Source: Stenopsyche tienmushanensis | Taxonomy: Eukaryota; Arthropoda; Insecta; Trichoptera; Stenopsychidae | Assembly: GCA_008973525.1 (NCBI GenBank) | Contig: WACJ01000307.1 | Location: 327,591-391,590 of the forward strand | DNA length: 64,000 nt | Reading direction: 5' to 3' | Shown here: one piece after another, positions 1-12,199 of the stretch | How positions within the stretch are numbered: position 1 is the first letter of the stretch | Layout of the letters: each line of letters begins with the position of its first letter | Translations under genes and position numbers: made by a program | The notes under the pieces: generated by a model | What the model saw: the letters and a program-made list of their open reading frames with translations, nothing else | What the model was told of the DNA's origin: nothing | Database searches by the model: none

Positions 1-57
1 AAAAAAAACACGAAAAACACTAAAAAATCTGCCTCTTAAACTGGTTTCCCCCCTTAA
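1..57 (-). repeat. Terminus of a dispersed repeat, cut by the window edge
   Basis: Read on the minus strand, these bases match the stretch at 58848-58905 on the plus strand. The shared core includes GGGGAAACCAGTTTA followed by GAGGCAGATTTT and a T-rich run with GTGTTTTTCGT. Two diverged copies more than 58 kb apart indicate a dispersed element, probably the end of a DNA transposon. The family is not recognised. Confidence 0.55.
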
Positions 58-400
58 ACACTATTAAAAAATTATGATGATACAACTCACTCAAAAAACC
101 TCTCTTCCCTATTCCCTTTACCTCATTCAAATAACCTTACTCCTAATTTAACCATAAATAAAAATTTATATTTGTTTTTATAGATGTGGATCAGCCACAC
201 CTGTAGATTTGAACAAAAGATGATCAAGTTACTAGTCTGATTGCTTATTAGCGGAACTATCTACAGGTACCTATTTATTGTTATTATTAATTTGAAATTA
301 TAAAAAAAGAGTGATTATTTTTTATCGAGTAAAGATTCTTTTTGATAATAAATAATTTAAAATTATTTAATAAATGATTTAATATAACCTAGTAACTTAC

Positions 401-3400
401 GTGCATATTATAAGCGTCCTTGTTTCCTGTGGTATCAAACATTTTCTTTAATATGCTAACAATATATGTGTGTAGAAAACTATTCCATTTATATTCAACA
501 AACATATCCAATAAAATATTCATAAAATCCTGTTTTATGAATGATTCAGCAATAGCAGGATTTTCCAGATGTACTAGAACTTCTAACAAATGTATTACTG
601 CTAGACGAGAAGCTCCAACTGGCTTTTCTATCAAATTACTGTAACCATACTAGAAATAATAATGAATCATGTTACAAAAACTATATTAATTATTACAAGC
701 AAATCTAGGCTCATGATATTTTTTGATCATCGATGAGTATATAATTGCGTCATATTATTTGTAGCATAAATAAAACAAAACCTATTTAAAATTAACATGC
801 ATTAATCTCAAAGATTTAAATACATATCGATTATTATTTTTTAGAATAAACATGTTAACAGTGGGGTTAATTGCATTACTGAAGTACAAATATTACTTCA
901 TTTTGCAAGATCTTATATTTAACCCAAAAATACATCAGAATGCTTCAATTCGGAAATGTATTATTCTTTTCGTCAAGGAGTTTCAAGCCACTAGTTTTAC
1001 TTGTATATAAATATGAACATTTGAAAGTGCAAAGGTTACATCTTTACCTATTCAGTCACTTAAATATACACAGGCACTTTCATTTCCTATAGCAAAAATA
1101 TATACATATCGATAGATTTTTATATAATTAATAAACGCAAGACTTGATACATTTTTCATATAGCTATCTCCCGAGCCTAATAGTATCCATATCAAATGAT
1201 TACCGGATGAAAAATTGTCAAAATAATACACTGGCAAAAAGTAAGAATACCTTGAATTGTGGTGGAGTTTCAGACACCACGTCTTTCAATTTAGAAAAAT
1301 AAGGTAATATTGCTTCTGCTATTCGATGAATTTCTGCCTGGTCTATTGAGGGTGCTTGCATAGGCCTAAAACACATGACATTTTAAATATGTACATGCAG
1401 AAAACTTTTTTAACGCTACTCCACAGGAAATAAAACAGAGCTTACCCAGGAACATCGTTAAGAAGAGCCAATAAGACTTGAACTCCGTTTACTATAGCAT
1501 TTCGTCTAGCTTTTACTGGTGATGAAAACATTGAATGTAATAATAAATCTATAGTAGGATTTATGGTACATTTTTTAAATAGAGGGTCTGTCACAGTATT
1601 TCTGGAATTAAAAAAAATGTCTCCTAAAAATGAAGGTCTCTTTAGTAGTAACGCGTAAACGACCCAATCAGTTGGCTATTTGTACTCGTTTACTCTAATC
1701 ATGAATCGGACGAGCAAATTGTTTATAGTTTAAAATGAATTGAATAGATCAATGAATCTTCTCAAAGGTCAATGTCAATTTCATCAAAATTATTAAGTCT
1801 CACACAAACTTCAAAACATTTTGACAATTGCAAATGGCAGATTTATTCGATTATTAATTGTAATTATTAATACTACTATCGGGCTGTAAATACTATTTTT
1901 GACTTACGAGCAATCATCATTCGGTTCTCTTCCTTTCATAACCATACTGCAAATTAATTTTGAAGCATTTTCTGAGCGGTCTACTAATAATCGCTCTAAT
2001 ACGTTGACGCTTTGATCATAACTTGAATTGTCACTTTTAGCTGATTCAAGTTCAAATTTTCCATCGGAATCAATTTTATCACTTTCACCGTTTTCATTAT
2101 CTTTTGATGGAGTGTCCGCGACTTGAGTTTCTGTTGAATTTGATACGTCCTCAGCAGTTATGCCAGAATCATTTTCATCACACTGTCCGCATATTAATTT
2201 GACCAGCTTTTCAATTAAATTTTGAGAATCCAACCACTAAAAATAAAACATATATATTATTTAGTAAACTCTAAAATAGTAACTAAAGTGATCGGATACC
2301 TGTTTGACTTCAAATAACAAACATAAATTGTGTGAATCTTAAAAACCCGTGTCAAAATTTCATAACAATCTGATATTTAGTTCGCAAGTTAGTGATGCTA
2401 CTTTGTAATTTTCAAAACAATAAAAAACCTGAATTTCATATTGATAAAGCATTGCTTTTTAATGGGAAAAAATACCATTGAAGCAAGGCAATGGCTTGAC
2501 AAGTGTTATTTGGACTCCGCTACATTGAGACAAATAGTAGTAAAATGGATTGTTGATTTTAAACGTGACCATACAAACACTGAAAATGCTCAACATTCTG
2601 TTTCCTCAAATTTGGCAGTTGTTCCAGAAAACATAAAAAAAAGTTCACAAAATAATTAATGACATTCTACCACTTCACACGGTTTTCTGCGCTGGTGTGG
2701 GAATTTGTATTTTTTAAAAAAAAAAATATTATTTATATTTATAATTTTTAATTAAAAAAATATTATTTCTATATCCGAAGGCAGCGTATTCACCATTTGC
2801 ACATGAGAAAGCTATGTTCGAAGCGAATACAATAACGCTTCAACAATTCAGAGTGCTGTTTCAGCACAATAAAAAGGATTTTTTCATGCGGTATGCAACA
2901 AGAGATGAAATATGGATTCGCCACTATAATCCAGTCTAATCAGCAGTCAGCTGAGTGAACAATGATTGGCAAAAGTTGTCCAAAGCAAAAACACAAATAT
3001 AAGCTGGTAAGGTTCTGGCCTCCATATTTTAGTGTAAATTTTATATGTCGTTATTGGTGCACTACTACCTGCTTGCAGACTTAAAAATAATGCTCAAGGG
3101 AAAGAGATTTGGCTCCAACGAAGAAGCGATTGCCGAAACTGAAGCCTGTGTAATATTGAGGTCAAAGATAAATTGTTCTACAAAAACGGCATCGAAATAT
3201 TAGAGAAGTGTCGTAGTGAATGTATCAATTGAAAAAAACTATGTTGATGAATAAATTTGTTCTTTTATTTTGTTGTGTTATTTAAATATATTTGCACTGA
3301 ATTCCCTGAATTTACATGGTAGATAGCTTCCGCAATTTTTTAACCAACACAACATGGCAACATATTCATAAAATTTTTTAACAATAAAAAAAATGAAAAA

Positions 3401-5537
3401 ATCAAAAATTACTTTTTTGACAAAAAGATTTGATTTTTCAATATTAATTTAAGGTAATTATTCTTAGCTAATGGCATACAAGTCACATGTTTACCAAACT
3501 ACGAGCTCAATATTGATGGAAGCACGTTCTCCAAAATCTAGGTTAGATTAATCATAGATCGAAGGTAATATATCAGTTATTCATTATGAATGTATTGATA
3601 CTGGAGAACGGGAGTAAATTTAATAATTCAATTTTTACTCACATTTGATATGTCTTTTTTCATATCCTCAACTTCAATAAGTATAATATTTTGAAGAGTG
3701 TCCATAATTGCAGAGGTCCCCAAGTGTTCCAAAAGTTTTGGTAGAAAAGTAGAACAAGTTTTGAAGTATTCCAGAACCCTAAGGCACATCAATTGATATG
3801 AGTACCAATCCTGAAAATATTCAAGGTATACTTTAAAAATTAGTTCAAGTTTCTCCGTAATATTATTATTGTAAGTTATATTTTAAATATGGACTAATAT
3901 ACCGCACTGTTATTTTATAAATATGTACAAGACAGACAATTCATATTTTTTCCTCGTGTCATATTTTAAGCCACTTATTTGAATGAATTTTGATTTTTAG
4001 AATGACAATATTTTTTTTAAATTATTTCCAATCTGGTTATTCTCCATTTTTAAGCACTTAATCCTTTATAGGGCAAATACCAGAATTGGTTAATATTGGC
4101 GCTATTGGAAATATATACCTCAAAGCGACTGGTTAATATATTAACCAATTCCAGTATTTGCCCTATGAAGGGTTAAGGCTGGACGTCGCACCCGTGCAGC
4201 ATTTTCGCATGTCGCATTAGACCGGAGCCCACGCATGTGCGTGATTGTGTGAGTGCCGTCTCCCAGATATCTCATGAAATGGTAACAGACATACCTCGCA
4301 CGCGTAAGTCACGATTTAGACTCATGCAGTACGAGGGATTATATACCCCGGCATCTTCCACTATAAATAATTACTCTGTTGCCTATTTGTATTGCCTTTT
4401 ATTACATGTAATAGTTAAAATGACAACACACACGAAAAGACCTCATACTCACTTGCCCGTAGTGTCGCGCCAAGAGAACTTGGAACGTTTTACCAAAAAA
4501 AGAAGCCAACAACGGATTGAGAGGAGGTCGCGTATCTAAAAAAGAGTATAACTTTTCCAGCAATTTAGGTTCTTTAGCCAAATTTTCTAACAATCCCGGC
4601 ATCTGGAATAATGTAAATATATTAAAAACAATATAATTACAATAATAAATAATACAAATGAATCAGAATTTGGAATATATCTAATATTATGTGTAATAAA
4701 AATCTAAATACTGATCGGGCTCGAACATCAGACTGACATTGGGATCGGTCTAATTTACAATAACAAATAAAAAAGATGAAGTTTCTTATAGGTTTCCTGC
4801 AAAAATAACTTTGACATTTAAGTGTCACATCGATGTCATCGATTTACTATGCGAACGTCTCGTCTCTCTTAAGAATCTGTTCACTATGCGGACGTCGCCG
4901 AAAGCGGGTTCTCGCGAGAGCTCGTCGAGAGCCTGAACGGTTTTTTTTTCAATCCCGACAGGAAAATTCAAGGCGGACGGCGCCCTCCGACTCGGAGGCG
5001 AAGATCCACTCACCCCGCTGGTGATTATCTCGCAAGCCAGCGCCGAATTCCTGTAGCGGCTCGCGGGATCGCCGTCGCTCGGGGGCTCCGTCGTTATCAG
5101 ATCGACGAGCTCCTCGATCGTGTTCGACTTCTCCAGGCTGAAAGGACGGAACGACTTGAGATTCGAGACGGACGACTCGGAGCGGAGGGGACGAGGGTCG
5201 GTCTACTCACAATTCTAAAAGTTTTTTGTTCTGCGATTTGCATTCTTGCAATATGTCGTCGTTGTCCAGCAGCTCGGCGAGCGACACGTTCTGAAAGCAA
5301 AACGCGAACCGTTGATCGACCGAGACGAGAGCCCCCGGGAGGGCGGCCGCGGACCCGCCGGCGGGCCGCGGGCCCCCCTCGGGGGACCGGCGCCCGCCGG
5401 CGGTCTCGCGGGAGGGGCCCTCCGGCGCTCGGCCGCGACGGGCCGGGCGCCCGGCGACCGGGGCGACGGGGGCGCACCTCCGACTCGAGCAGGGCTCCGA
5501 AGCCGCAGTGGCCGCCCGGGTTGTCGTTCCAGAACAT
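401..5537 (-). CDS. PPP6R3: Serine/threonine-protein phosphatase 6 regulatory subunit (SAPS domain), partial
   Basis: This is a regulatory and scaffold subunit of the PP6 phosphatase (SAPS family; fmt in Drosophila). Coding exons on the minus strand are 5537-5478, 5290-5211, 5137-5014, 4602-4453, 3810-3643, 2236-1908, 1601-1446, 1365-1251 and 649-401. All have GT-AG borders and compatible phases, giving 477 codons. Family landmarks in order are MFWN at the start, DDILQECKSQNKKLLE, LNPLLASFFGK, HLGTSAIMD, an NWLD helix before an acidic insert, and PVGASRL followed by NILLDMF and WNSFLHT. The start is the ATG matching the conserved MFW N-terminus. The 3' exons lie beyond position 1. Exons 1-3 are GC-rich and the later ones AT-rich. 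The acidic stretch at about 2050-2200 replaces a loop in vertebrate members. The paralogue number (R1, R2 or R3) cannot be decided; insects usually have one gene. Confidence 0.93.
2441..3255 (+). mobile_element. Decayed mariner-family transposon in a PPP6R intron
   Basis: Fragments of a mariner transposase occur in order on the plus strand. Positions 2441-2645 encode an N-terminal helix-turn-helix region (IKHCFLMGK, then VVKWIVDFKRDHTNTENA). Positions about 2905-2940 encode a relic of the catalytic DE(T)WIxHY motif. Positions about 3105-3250 encode the C-terminal FGSNEEAIAETEA and a closing NYVDE. Most of the DDD catalytic core between them is missing, and stops and frameshifts are present, so it is inactive. 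It lies antisense inside the PPP6R intron between exons 5 and 6. Terminal inverted repeats could not be delimited with confidence. Confidence 0.8.
4058..4176. mobile_element. TTAA-flanked palindromic MITE (119 bp)
   Basis: TTAA at 4058-4061 and 4173-4176 flank an almost perfect inverted repeat. The left arm carries TATAGGGCAAATACCAG and AATTGGTTAATAT; the right arm carries the reverse complement. TTAA target duplication and ends close to CCCTT suggest a piggyBac-type non-autonomous element. It sits in a PPP6R intron. Confidence 0.75.
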
Positions 5538-6070
5538 CGTCCCGCCGCGAGACTCCCTCGTCTCTCGTCCCTCGGACACCTCACCGCTGCGGGCCGACGG
5601 CGCTGCAGATCCGCGCGCGTCGCTTCGCGGCCATGACGGAGCGCGACGCCCGAATCGGGACGGTCCCCTTTCTTCGGCTCCGAAGCGACCGAGACGCGAA
5701 ACGATCCAACGGCAATGACAAAAAAAAATTCCTATACTAAAAAATAGTAATAGAATAATAAAATTCCCCAAAATTTTTTACTAAAATTATAAATAATCAA
5801 CGAGCGATGTTCGATATCATTTTCGCGAAGCGTTTAAAATATATCACTTGTCGCAATGAGCGTTTTCGAAGGATTATTTATCTATGAAATATATTATATT
5901 ATGAAAAAAGTTCGCAGGGAAGGCACGGGCGAAGACGAAACGCGACGGTCCGTCGGAAGTCGGGGCGGGCGCGGGCGCGGGCGCGGACATTCGAAAAGCC
6001 GCGATCGACCGTTCGGTTCAGTGTCGAGCCGGGCGTCGCCGTTATAGATCGCGTGCGCGCGCCTCCCGAC
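5538..6070. promoter_or_regulatory. Shared divergent promoter region of PPP6R and glutaminase
   Basis: About 530 bp separate the PPP6R start codon (minus strand, 5537) from the glutaminase mitochondrial start codon (plus strand, 6071). The flanks are CpG-rich around an AT-rich core at about 5720-5900. No TATA box is placed consistently for both genes, so a CpG-type bidirectional promoter is inferred. Transcription start sites were not seen directly. Confidence 0.5.
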
Positions 6071-9000
6071 ATGCTGCCCCTCTCCCTCGGGAGACGCCTC
6101 CTGAGGGCCCGCCCGGGGAGCCTCCCCGGGGCCTGCGCCCCGGCGCCCCCGCGTCTTCGCCATTCGATCAGCAAGAACGGCGGAAAAGCCGGCTTCTACG
6201 CGTTCGAAAACTTTTACGGATCTCAAAACAGGTACCGTGAGCCTCTTCGATTCGATTTCGGGGGTTGCGTAATCGGGAACGGCGCGTTTCGACTCGCATT
6301 ATTATTAGATTCGAAGGTCTAGTTCGCTGGCAGAGACGCCGTCTCGTATATATAGTGCGCGCGTCGCCTTCGACGGAGACGTCGAACGAGAGGCGGACGG
6401 CGATTCGAAAATGCGCGCGACGATTCTTTCGGCTTCGCAAACAATTAGCACAATTATGCGACGGGTCCTAATTTGCGCGAGGTATAAACGGCGCGACGCG
6501 AGGAAGGCGCCCCCAGTCCCGACGAGATGGCGGACGACGATTCCTCGCGTTGCCTCAGAAATGCCCATTTCGCCAAATCGCTCAACGAGCGGGACCGATT
6601 CTACAGGCTCTTAGCGAGATATTTAGGGTAACGATCTTTTCACTCCTCTTATAACGATTCTTTTCGATTGTTTTTTTTGCAAAAGGACACTCTCCTTCGT
6701 CCACGATATCCACCACAGAGGAACGTAAGTCGACACGCGAGCGTCCAGCCCGGCGGTAACTATGTTCCCTCGTCCGAATCGACCTTCGTCCGTCCCCGGG
6801 GCGCTCCGACCCTCGGGCGTCGCGGACCCTCGCCGGGAGCCGCGGGGACGACGAGCGGCGACGAGACGGCGAGGATCGACCCGCGACGGTCTCCACGCAA
6901 ACATATCGTCACGAGGTGCTAAAACTATGAGCCCACATCGAGGACGAGCAAACACTCCCACCGCAGACTCGGCCGTCGGAGTCTCCGTCGCACGATTTCT
7001 TCGGAACGCAACGTTCATTGCGGCACGTCGATATTCTCTCGATAGATTGGATCATTTCGAGCAGATTGACGAATGTTCCTCGATCCGGTCGATTGCGGCG
7101 TCGACGCGAAGCAAAAAATTAAATCTTAAATCGAAAAAATATAACGTGCCGCGAGGAGGGCGGAGGACGGAGGAGCGGACGAAGGACGATGCGTTGACGA
7201 GTATTTTTCATATTTTGTTTTCGAATCTGACAATCTTCTTCCGGATTGCTCGATCAATTTTCGACAAATTTTATCTTTCGTTTGTAATATTTTGACCGAT
7301 TTGCCAAAATTCAAACGTCGACGATACGAATCTAACTAATCTGCGCCGATAAAGGCAGCCTCGACGATCAAAGGTCTTCGAGTTTCCGCTTCGCGCGCGA
7401 TCTTATGATTCAACGCGCTCAAAATCAATACGAAAAAAACTATTTGCGCGCCTTCGTTTTAATCGACGATGCCGATTCGCGACGGTCGACGTTTCGATTT
7501 CGAGCCGACCTAATTGCCGGCAAACTGCGAACGGAGGAAAGCACGCGACCGAATTATCGACAAATCGTAAACAACATTTAAATCGTTTTGCTCCAGATGC
7601 GGGAGGATTTATCCCATTTTTGATAATCGGTTCGTTTTTCATGTCGCGATTGAGTTTTCTCGTAAAAACGGTTCGAATCGAAATGCGCAAATATTCCTCG
7701 CAAAAAGTGACAAAAAGGTCGCTCGGAAAACGCGGCCCCGTCCTCGGGAGGAGTTCGTTTTTTTTCGTTCGATCGCGAGTCAAACGACGGTCTCGAGGTC
7801 GCGAATCGGACGACGTCTCCTCGGCCGTCGCTCGAGATTCGGATCGACGCCGACGAAGGTCGGGAACCTTCCGGGGTCCGCCCCGGTCGCTCCCTCCACT
7901 CTCTTCGTTTTTGTAGATCTCGAGAACAGGACTCCAAAAATGCCGAAGACGTGCTCTTCGACATGTTCAAGAACGAGGAGACCGGACTCCTGCCGATCGG
8001 AAAGTTCCTCTCCGTGAGTATGCGCGGCGGCGGCTGCCCGGCCCCCGGCGCCCGCCGCCCCTGACGCTCTCGATCTTTTCGTTCCGAAGGCCCTCAGGAC
8101 GACGGGGATCAGGAAGAACGACCCCAGGCTGAGGGAGGTCATGGCCAACCTGCACGCGGTCCACGGCAGGTCCGGCTTCGAGGGCGGCTCGCCGGAGACG
8201 CAGAAGCTGGACAGGGAGACCTTCAAGGCGACCGTCTCGCCGAACATCGTCCTCATAACGAGGGCGTTCAAGAACCAGTTCGTCGTGCCCGACTTCCAGG
8301 ACTTCGTCAAGGACGTCGAGGAGATGTACTGGATGGCCAAGTCGAACCGCGACGGCAAGGTGGCCAGCTACATCCCGCAGCTGGCGAGGATGAACCCGGA
8401 CTACTGGGGCATCAGCGTCTGCACGATCGACGGCCAGCGGTTCTCGATCGGCGACGTCGGCGTGCCGTTCACCCTGCAGTCGTGCAGCAAGCCGCTCACC
8501 TACGCGATGGCGCTCGAGACCCTCGGCTCGGACCTCGTCCACTCCTACGTGGGGACGGAGCCCAGCGGCAGGAACTTCAACGAGCTCGTCCTCGACACCA
8601 ACAGTGAGTCCCCCGCGTCGCGCCGGCGCCCCCCGCGCCCCGCCGGCGCCCTTCCACCCCTCCTCTCGTTTCAGTGAAGCCGCACAACCCGATGATCAAC
8701 GCCGGCTCGATCCTCATCTGCGCGCTGCTCAAGACGCTCGTCAGGCCCGAGATGACCCTGGCGGAGAAGTTCGACTACGTGATGGACTTCTTCAGGAGGA
8801 TGGCCGGGAACGAGACCCTCAGCTTCAACAACGCGACGTTCCTGTCCGAGAGGGAGGCCGCCGACCGCAACTACGCGCTCGGCTTCTACATGAGGGAGCA
8901 CAGGTGCTACCCGGAGAAGACCAACCTGCGCGAGTGCATGGACTTCTACTTCCAGGTGGGGGCGCGACCGGGGCGAGCTCCGCTCCGGGGGCGGGCGCCG

Positions 9001-10086
9001 CTCCCGGCCGCGCCCCCGCTGACGGCCGGCCTCTTCCCCAGTGCTGCGCGATGGAGGCGACCTGCGACGTCGCGTCGGTGATCGCGGGGACCCTCGCGAA
9101 CGGGGGCATCTGCCCGATCACCGACGAGAAGATCCTGCAGGCGGAGTCCGTGCGGAACGTCCTCTCGCTGATGCACAGCTGCGGCATGTACGACTATTCG
9201 GGACAGTTCGCCTTCAAAGTCGGCCTGCCCGCCAAGTCCGGGGTGTCCGGGGCGATGCTCATCGTCGTCCCGAACGTGATGGGGATCTGCGTCTGGTCGC
9301 CGTCGCTCGACCCCCTCGGCAACAGCTGCAGGGGGCTGCAGTTCTGCGGGGCGAGTACTCGACCGGGGGGCGACGCCCGCGAGCGCCGCTCGCGTCGCCG
9401 CCCCCCCGCCCGCCGTCCGGCCCCGGGGGGGCGGAGTCTCAAGTCGCGCTCTCTCCGCAGGAGCTGGTGGACCGGTTCAACTTCCACAGGTACGACAACC
9501 TGCGGTACGCGACCAACAAGAAGAACCCGAGGCGGCTCAAGTTCGAGACGACCGGCCTGAGCATCGTCAACCTGCTCTTCTCCGCGGCGAGCGGCGACCT
9601 CAGCGCCCTCAGGAGGTGAGCGCCCGGCGGGGGGACGCCCTCCCCCCCGGCCGGGCTCAGAGCGTCCGCTTCCGTTTCAGGCACCGGCTCTCCGGCATGG
9701 ACATGACCCTCTCCGACTACGACGGCAGGACGGCCCTGCACCTGGCGGCGGCCGAGGGCCACCTCGCCTGCGTCGAGTTCCTCCTCGAGCACTGCGGCGT
9801 GCCCGCCGACCCGCGCGACCGCTGGGGCAGCACCCCCCTCAACGAGGCGGAGATCTTCGGCCACGCCGCCGTCGTCGCCTTCCTCCGGAGCTGGGCCGAG
9901 CTGCACCCGCCCGCGGAGGGCGACCCGCCGACCGAGGAGTCCGGCGACGACATCATCAAGATCAACGACCTGGAGTCCGGCGACCTCGCGCAGGACCGCT
10001 TCGCGAGGAACTCCGCTCTCGAGAATCCCCCCTTCGAAAAGACCGCCGACCGAAGGGAGGACGGGAGCGACCGGACCGGCGGCTGA
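6071..10086 (+). CDS. GLS: Glutaminase, kidney type, mitochondrial isoform
   Basis: Hydrolyses L-glutamine to glutamate and ammonia. Exons are 6071-6231, 7917-8013, 8090-8603, 8675-8955, 9042-9350, 9461-9615 and 9681-10086, giving 640 residues, close to the animal KGA length. The first exon is Arg/Leu-rich with no acidic residues early on, as in a mitochondrial presequence. The serine-hydrolase (beta-lactamase-like) core shows LQSCSKP with the catalytic Ser-x-x-Lys, [31 protein letters not shown] and [11 protein letters not shown]-terminal ankyrin repeats begin near [15 protein letters not shown]. The intron after 9350 begins GCGAGT instead of GT; the exact alignment through [13 protein letters not shown] supports a GC-AG intron. 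Exons are extremely GC-rich. The upstream GTG at 6053 was rejected in favour of the ATG. Possible poly(A) signals are near 10330. Confidence 0.95.
6527..6627 (+). CDS. GLS: Alternative first exon of glutaminase (candidate non-mitochondrial N-terminus)
   Basis: ATG at 6527 opens 33 codons plus two bases (starting [15 protein letters not shown]) and ends at a GT donor at 6628. Its phase is identical to that of exon 6071-6231, so either exon joins the exon at 7917 in frame. The peptide is acidic at its start and unlike a mitochondrial presequence. A TATAAA lies at about 6482, a plausible distance upstream for its own promoter. The alternative reading is an internal exon using the AG at about 6516, which is also in frame but has a weak polypyrimidine tract. 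Transcript evidence is needed to choose. Confidence 0.55.
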
Positions 10087-10289
10087 CGGCCTTCCCCTCT
10101 CGTCTCGGACCGTCGTCCCGCTCCGACGGCGGGGAGGCGCCCTCGCGGCGTTCGCTCTTTTCGATTCCCTCCGCCTCCGTCGACTCGCGGACGAGACCCG
10201 CCGTCCGCGGCCGGGCGCGCGTCTCGCGAATCAAAAAAAATCGTTTTAAACGAAGATATTAAAAATATCGTACGACATAGTCAAATTAT

Positions 10290-10800
10290 TTAATGAATAA
10301 TATTTTTAGCGTATAAAACAGTTGACAATAAATGTGTAAATAAATTTTGGTTTTTTAATTTCATCGGTGCGACGGCCGTCCGTCCTGCCGAAGGACGATC
10401 CGCCGGCTGAAAATATGTATCCGTAAGCGTCGCAATGCGAACGAGGTAAGTTTTCGATAATATCTCTGGAAGAAAATAATCCCATTTCAAAGCGTCAATT
10501 TCCAGTTTGGCCATATTTGTCTTCAAAATTTTTATTTGACCTGTATTGCGAGAAATGGCAACACATACAAAACAATAAGGGCACTCGAAATTATGTAACA
10601 CTGCGCTCGGATCGCAGCAGTTCCGGCAACGAGAAAGAGGACGACCGGCAGACGACGCAGCGTCGGCCGAGAGCGGCGGCGGAGAGACGGCCTCTTCCCG
10701 CGACCTTGGCTCCTTCCTTGTGCGCCCGCATTTTGATTTTGCGCACTTTTCTATGAACGAACATCGAAATGGCTCGAGTCTCGCAGTGGCTGCACTGAGA
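10290..10800 (-). pseudogene. Possible broken C2H2-like zinc-finger fragment
   Basis: On the minus strand, after an AG near 10795, one frame reads CSHC followed by a basic stretch (MFVHRKVRKIKMRAHKE) and RRCVVC. A second frame continues with CRNCC and HNFECPYC, then runs open to 10290. The paired cysteines spaced by two residues resemble half zinc fingers joined by a frameshift. No complete CxxC-H-H finger is present and no family match is certain. It could be chance, or a decayed exon. The 10600-10760 part is GC-rich like nearby exons, while the rest is AT-rich. Confidence 0.25.
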
Positions 10801-11294
10801 TTATTATATTTGTCTTTTTTTAAAAATATTTTTTCAAGTAATCTTTAAAGGAACAAAAATTTTCAATTTGTATCATTTCTTTCCACTTCTTTAATATTAA
10901 AAGAAATGAGATATTTTTAATTAAAAAAAAATGCATTTCAATAATGTTTGAACTTTATTTTTTATATCGGAAAATTTTCTTCACATTTAAATGTGACGAA
11001 ATGAGTAAACAATAAAAACAATGTCAGAACGAAGTCGAAAAGCAAGATTATTTTGATTAGTATATGGTAATTATGTAAAACCATAATAATATGCAATAGT
11101 GCATATGTGGCTCGTACATACGTCGACGCTTTACCTCCGTCAAAAACAAATAATGCTTTTATTGAGGAATTTATATTTCTTTTACTAAAGAATGCCCGCC
11201 CCCAGAGAGACGTCCGGGGCGGCGGCGCGTTCGTCGTCTCCCGACGCATGTTGACGGGTCGCATTTCGAACGGTTTCGACCAGTTAACCTCGAA

Positions 11295-11806
11295 ATGTCA
11301 TATCGGAGGTTCTGCACCGCCGTCGCGGCCCGGAGCGGGCCGGGCGGCTTCGCGCAGGCCTTCCGGAAGCAGGCGGCTCAGGTCGGGGAGCGCCCCGCGG
11401 CGCCCGACGAGACCTTCGCTTCGCTCCTGCGCTCTTCCAAATTCGTGGACGTTCGTATCTCCGCCCTCCAGCATCTTCGATTCGCGCCCGCTCCTCGTCT
11501 CACGATTTCGTCTTCGGATTTCAGCTCGGCGATCCCCGCGGCAAGATAGTGTACGGCGAGATAGTCGACGCCGTCGAGGACGACCTGTACGTCGACTTCG
11601 GGTGGAAATTCCACTGCGTCTGCTCGAGACCGCAGAAGAACGGAGACGAATACGCGATAGGCGCGAGAGTCCGCCTCGTGATCGAAGACCTCGAGCTCTC
11701 CTCCAGGTTCCTGGGTTCCGACTCGGATCTGACCCTGCTCGAGGCGGACTGCAGGCTGCTCGGCCCGGCGTCGCGGAGACTCGACGCCGACGCTCCGAAA
11801 TCGTAG
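11295..11806 (+). CDS. MRPS28: Mitochondrial ribosomal protein S28 (bS1m)
   Basis: A small-subunit mitoribosomal protein with an S1-like OB fold. Two exons, 11295-11450 and 11525-11806, give 145 residues. The N-terminus (MSYRRFCTAVAARSG) is Arg/Ala-rich, like a mitochondrial presequence. FASLLRSSKF precedes the S1-like core GKIVYGEIVDAVEDDLYVDF, WKFHCVCSRP and LVIEDLELSSRFLGSDSDLT, which are family hallmarks. The donor is an atypical GTTCGT; the phase-0 junction (KFVD/LGDPRGK) aligns without gaps. AATAAA near 11880 gives a short 3' UTR. It lies in the same direction as the ANKRD49-like gene, 393 bp upstream of it. Confidence 0.92.
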
Positions 11807-12199
11807 GGACTAAGTTGAGAGCGCTCGCCGATCGTAGACATATGCCAGATGTAACTTATAAGATTGTATAATGATTATAATAAATAAATTAACAAATCGA
11901 ACTCTATTTTTACAATCGATCGTTCGTATGGAAGCTTCGAAATCGTGGATCTCGGCGCGCACGGTCCGACTTCCGCCGTCGGACGTTTCCGCGCTCGCGA
12001 CGTCCGAAAATTTCCGGCGATGACGGTCGACTCGGCTTCCGCAGCGTCGATGTCGATTTTTTTCATTTATTTAGTTCTCAACAATTTCGGGTTTTTCGGG
12101 CGACAGTCTAGAGGGGGAGGAAAAAAATCCGTCGTCGTCGCGCTGGCCGCCTCGCGTCGCGTTTCGACCGCTCGGTCGACGTCGCCGGGCGCCTCCGCG

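Noticed and set aside
5097..5771. A 224-codon minus-strand frame and overlapping plus-strand frames in the same GC-rich DNA
   Set aside because: Shadows of PPP6R exons 1-3 and their short GC-rich introns, where stop codons are rare.
9342..9460. GTACTC at 9355 as the glutaminase donor
   Set aside because: It would leave phase 1 against a phase-0 acceptor and add residues absent from the family; the GC donor four bases earlier fits exactly.
11107..11871. A 254-codon plus-strand frame over MRPS28
   Set aside because: Wrong frame relative to the S1-like protein; low-complexity Arg/Ser/Pro composition.
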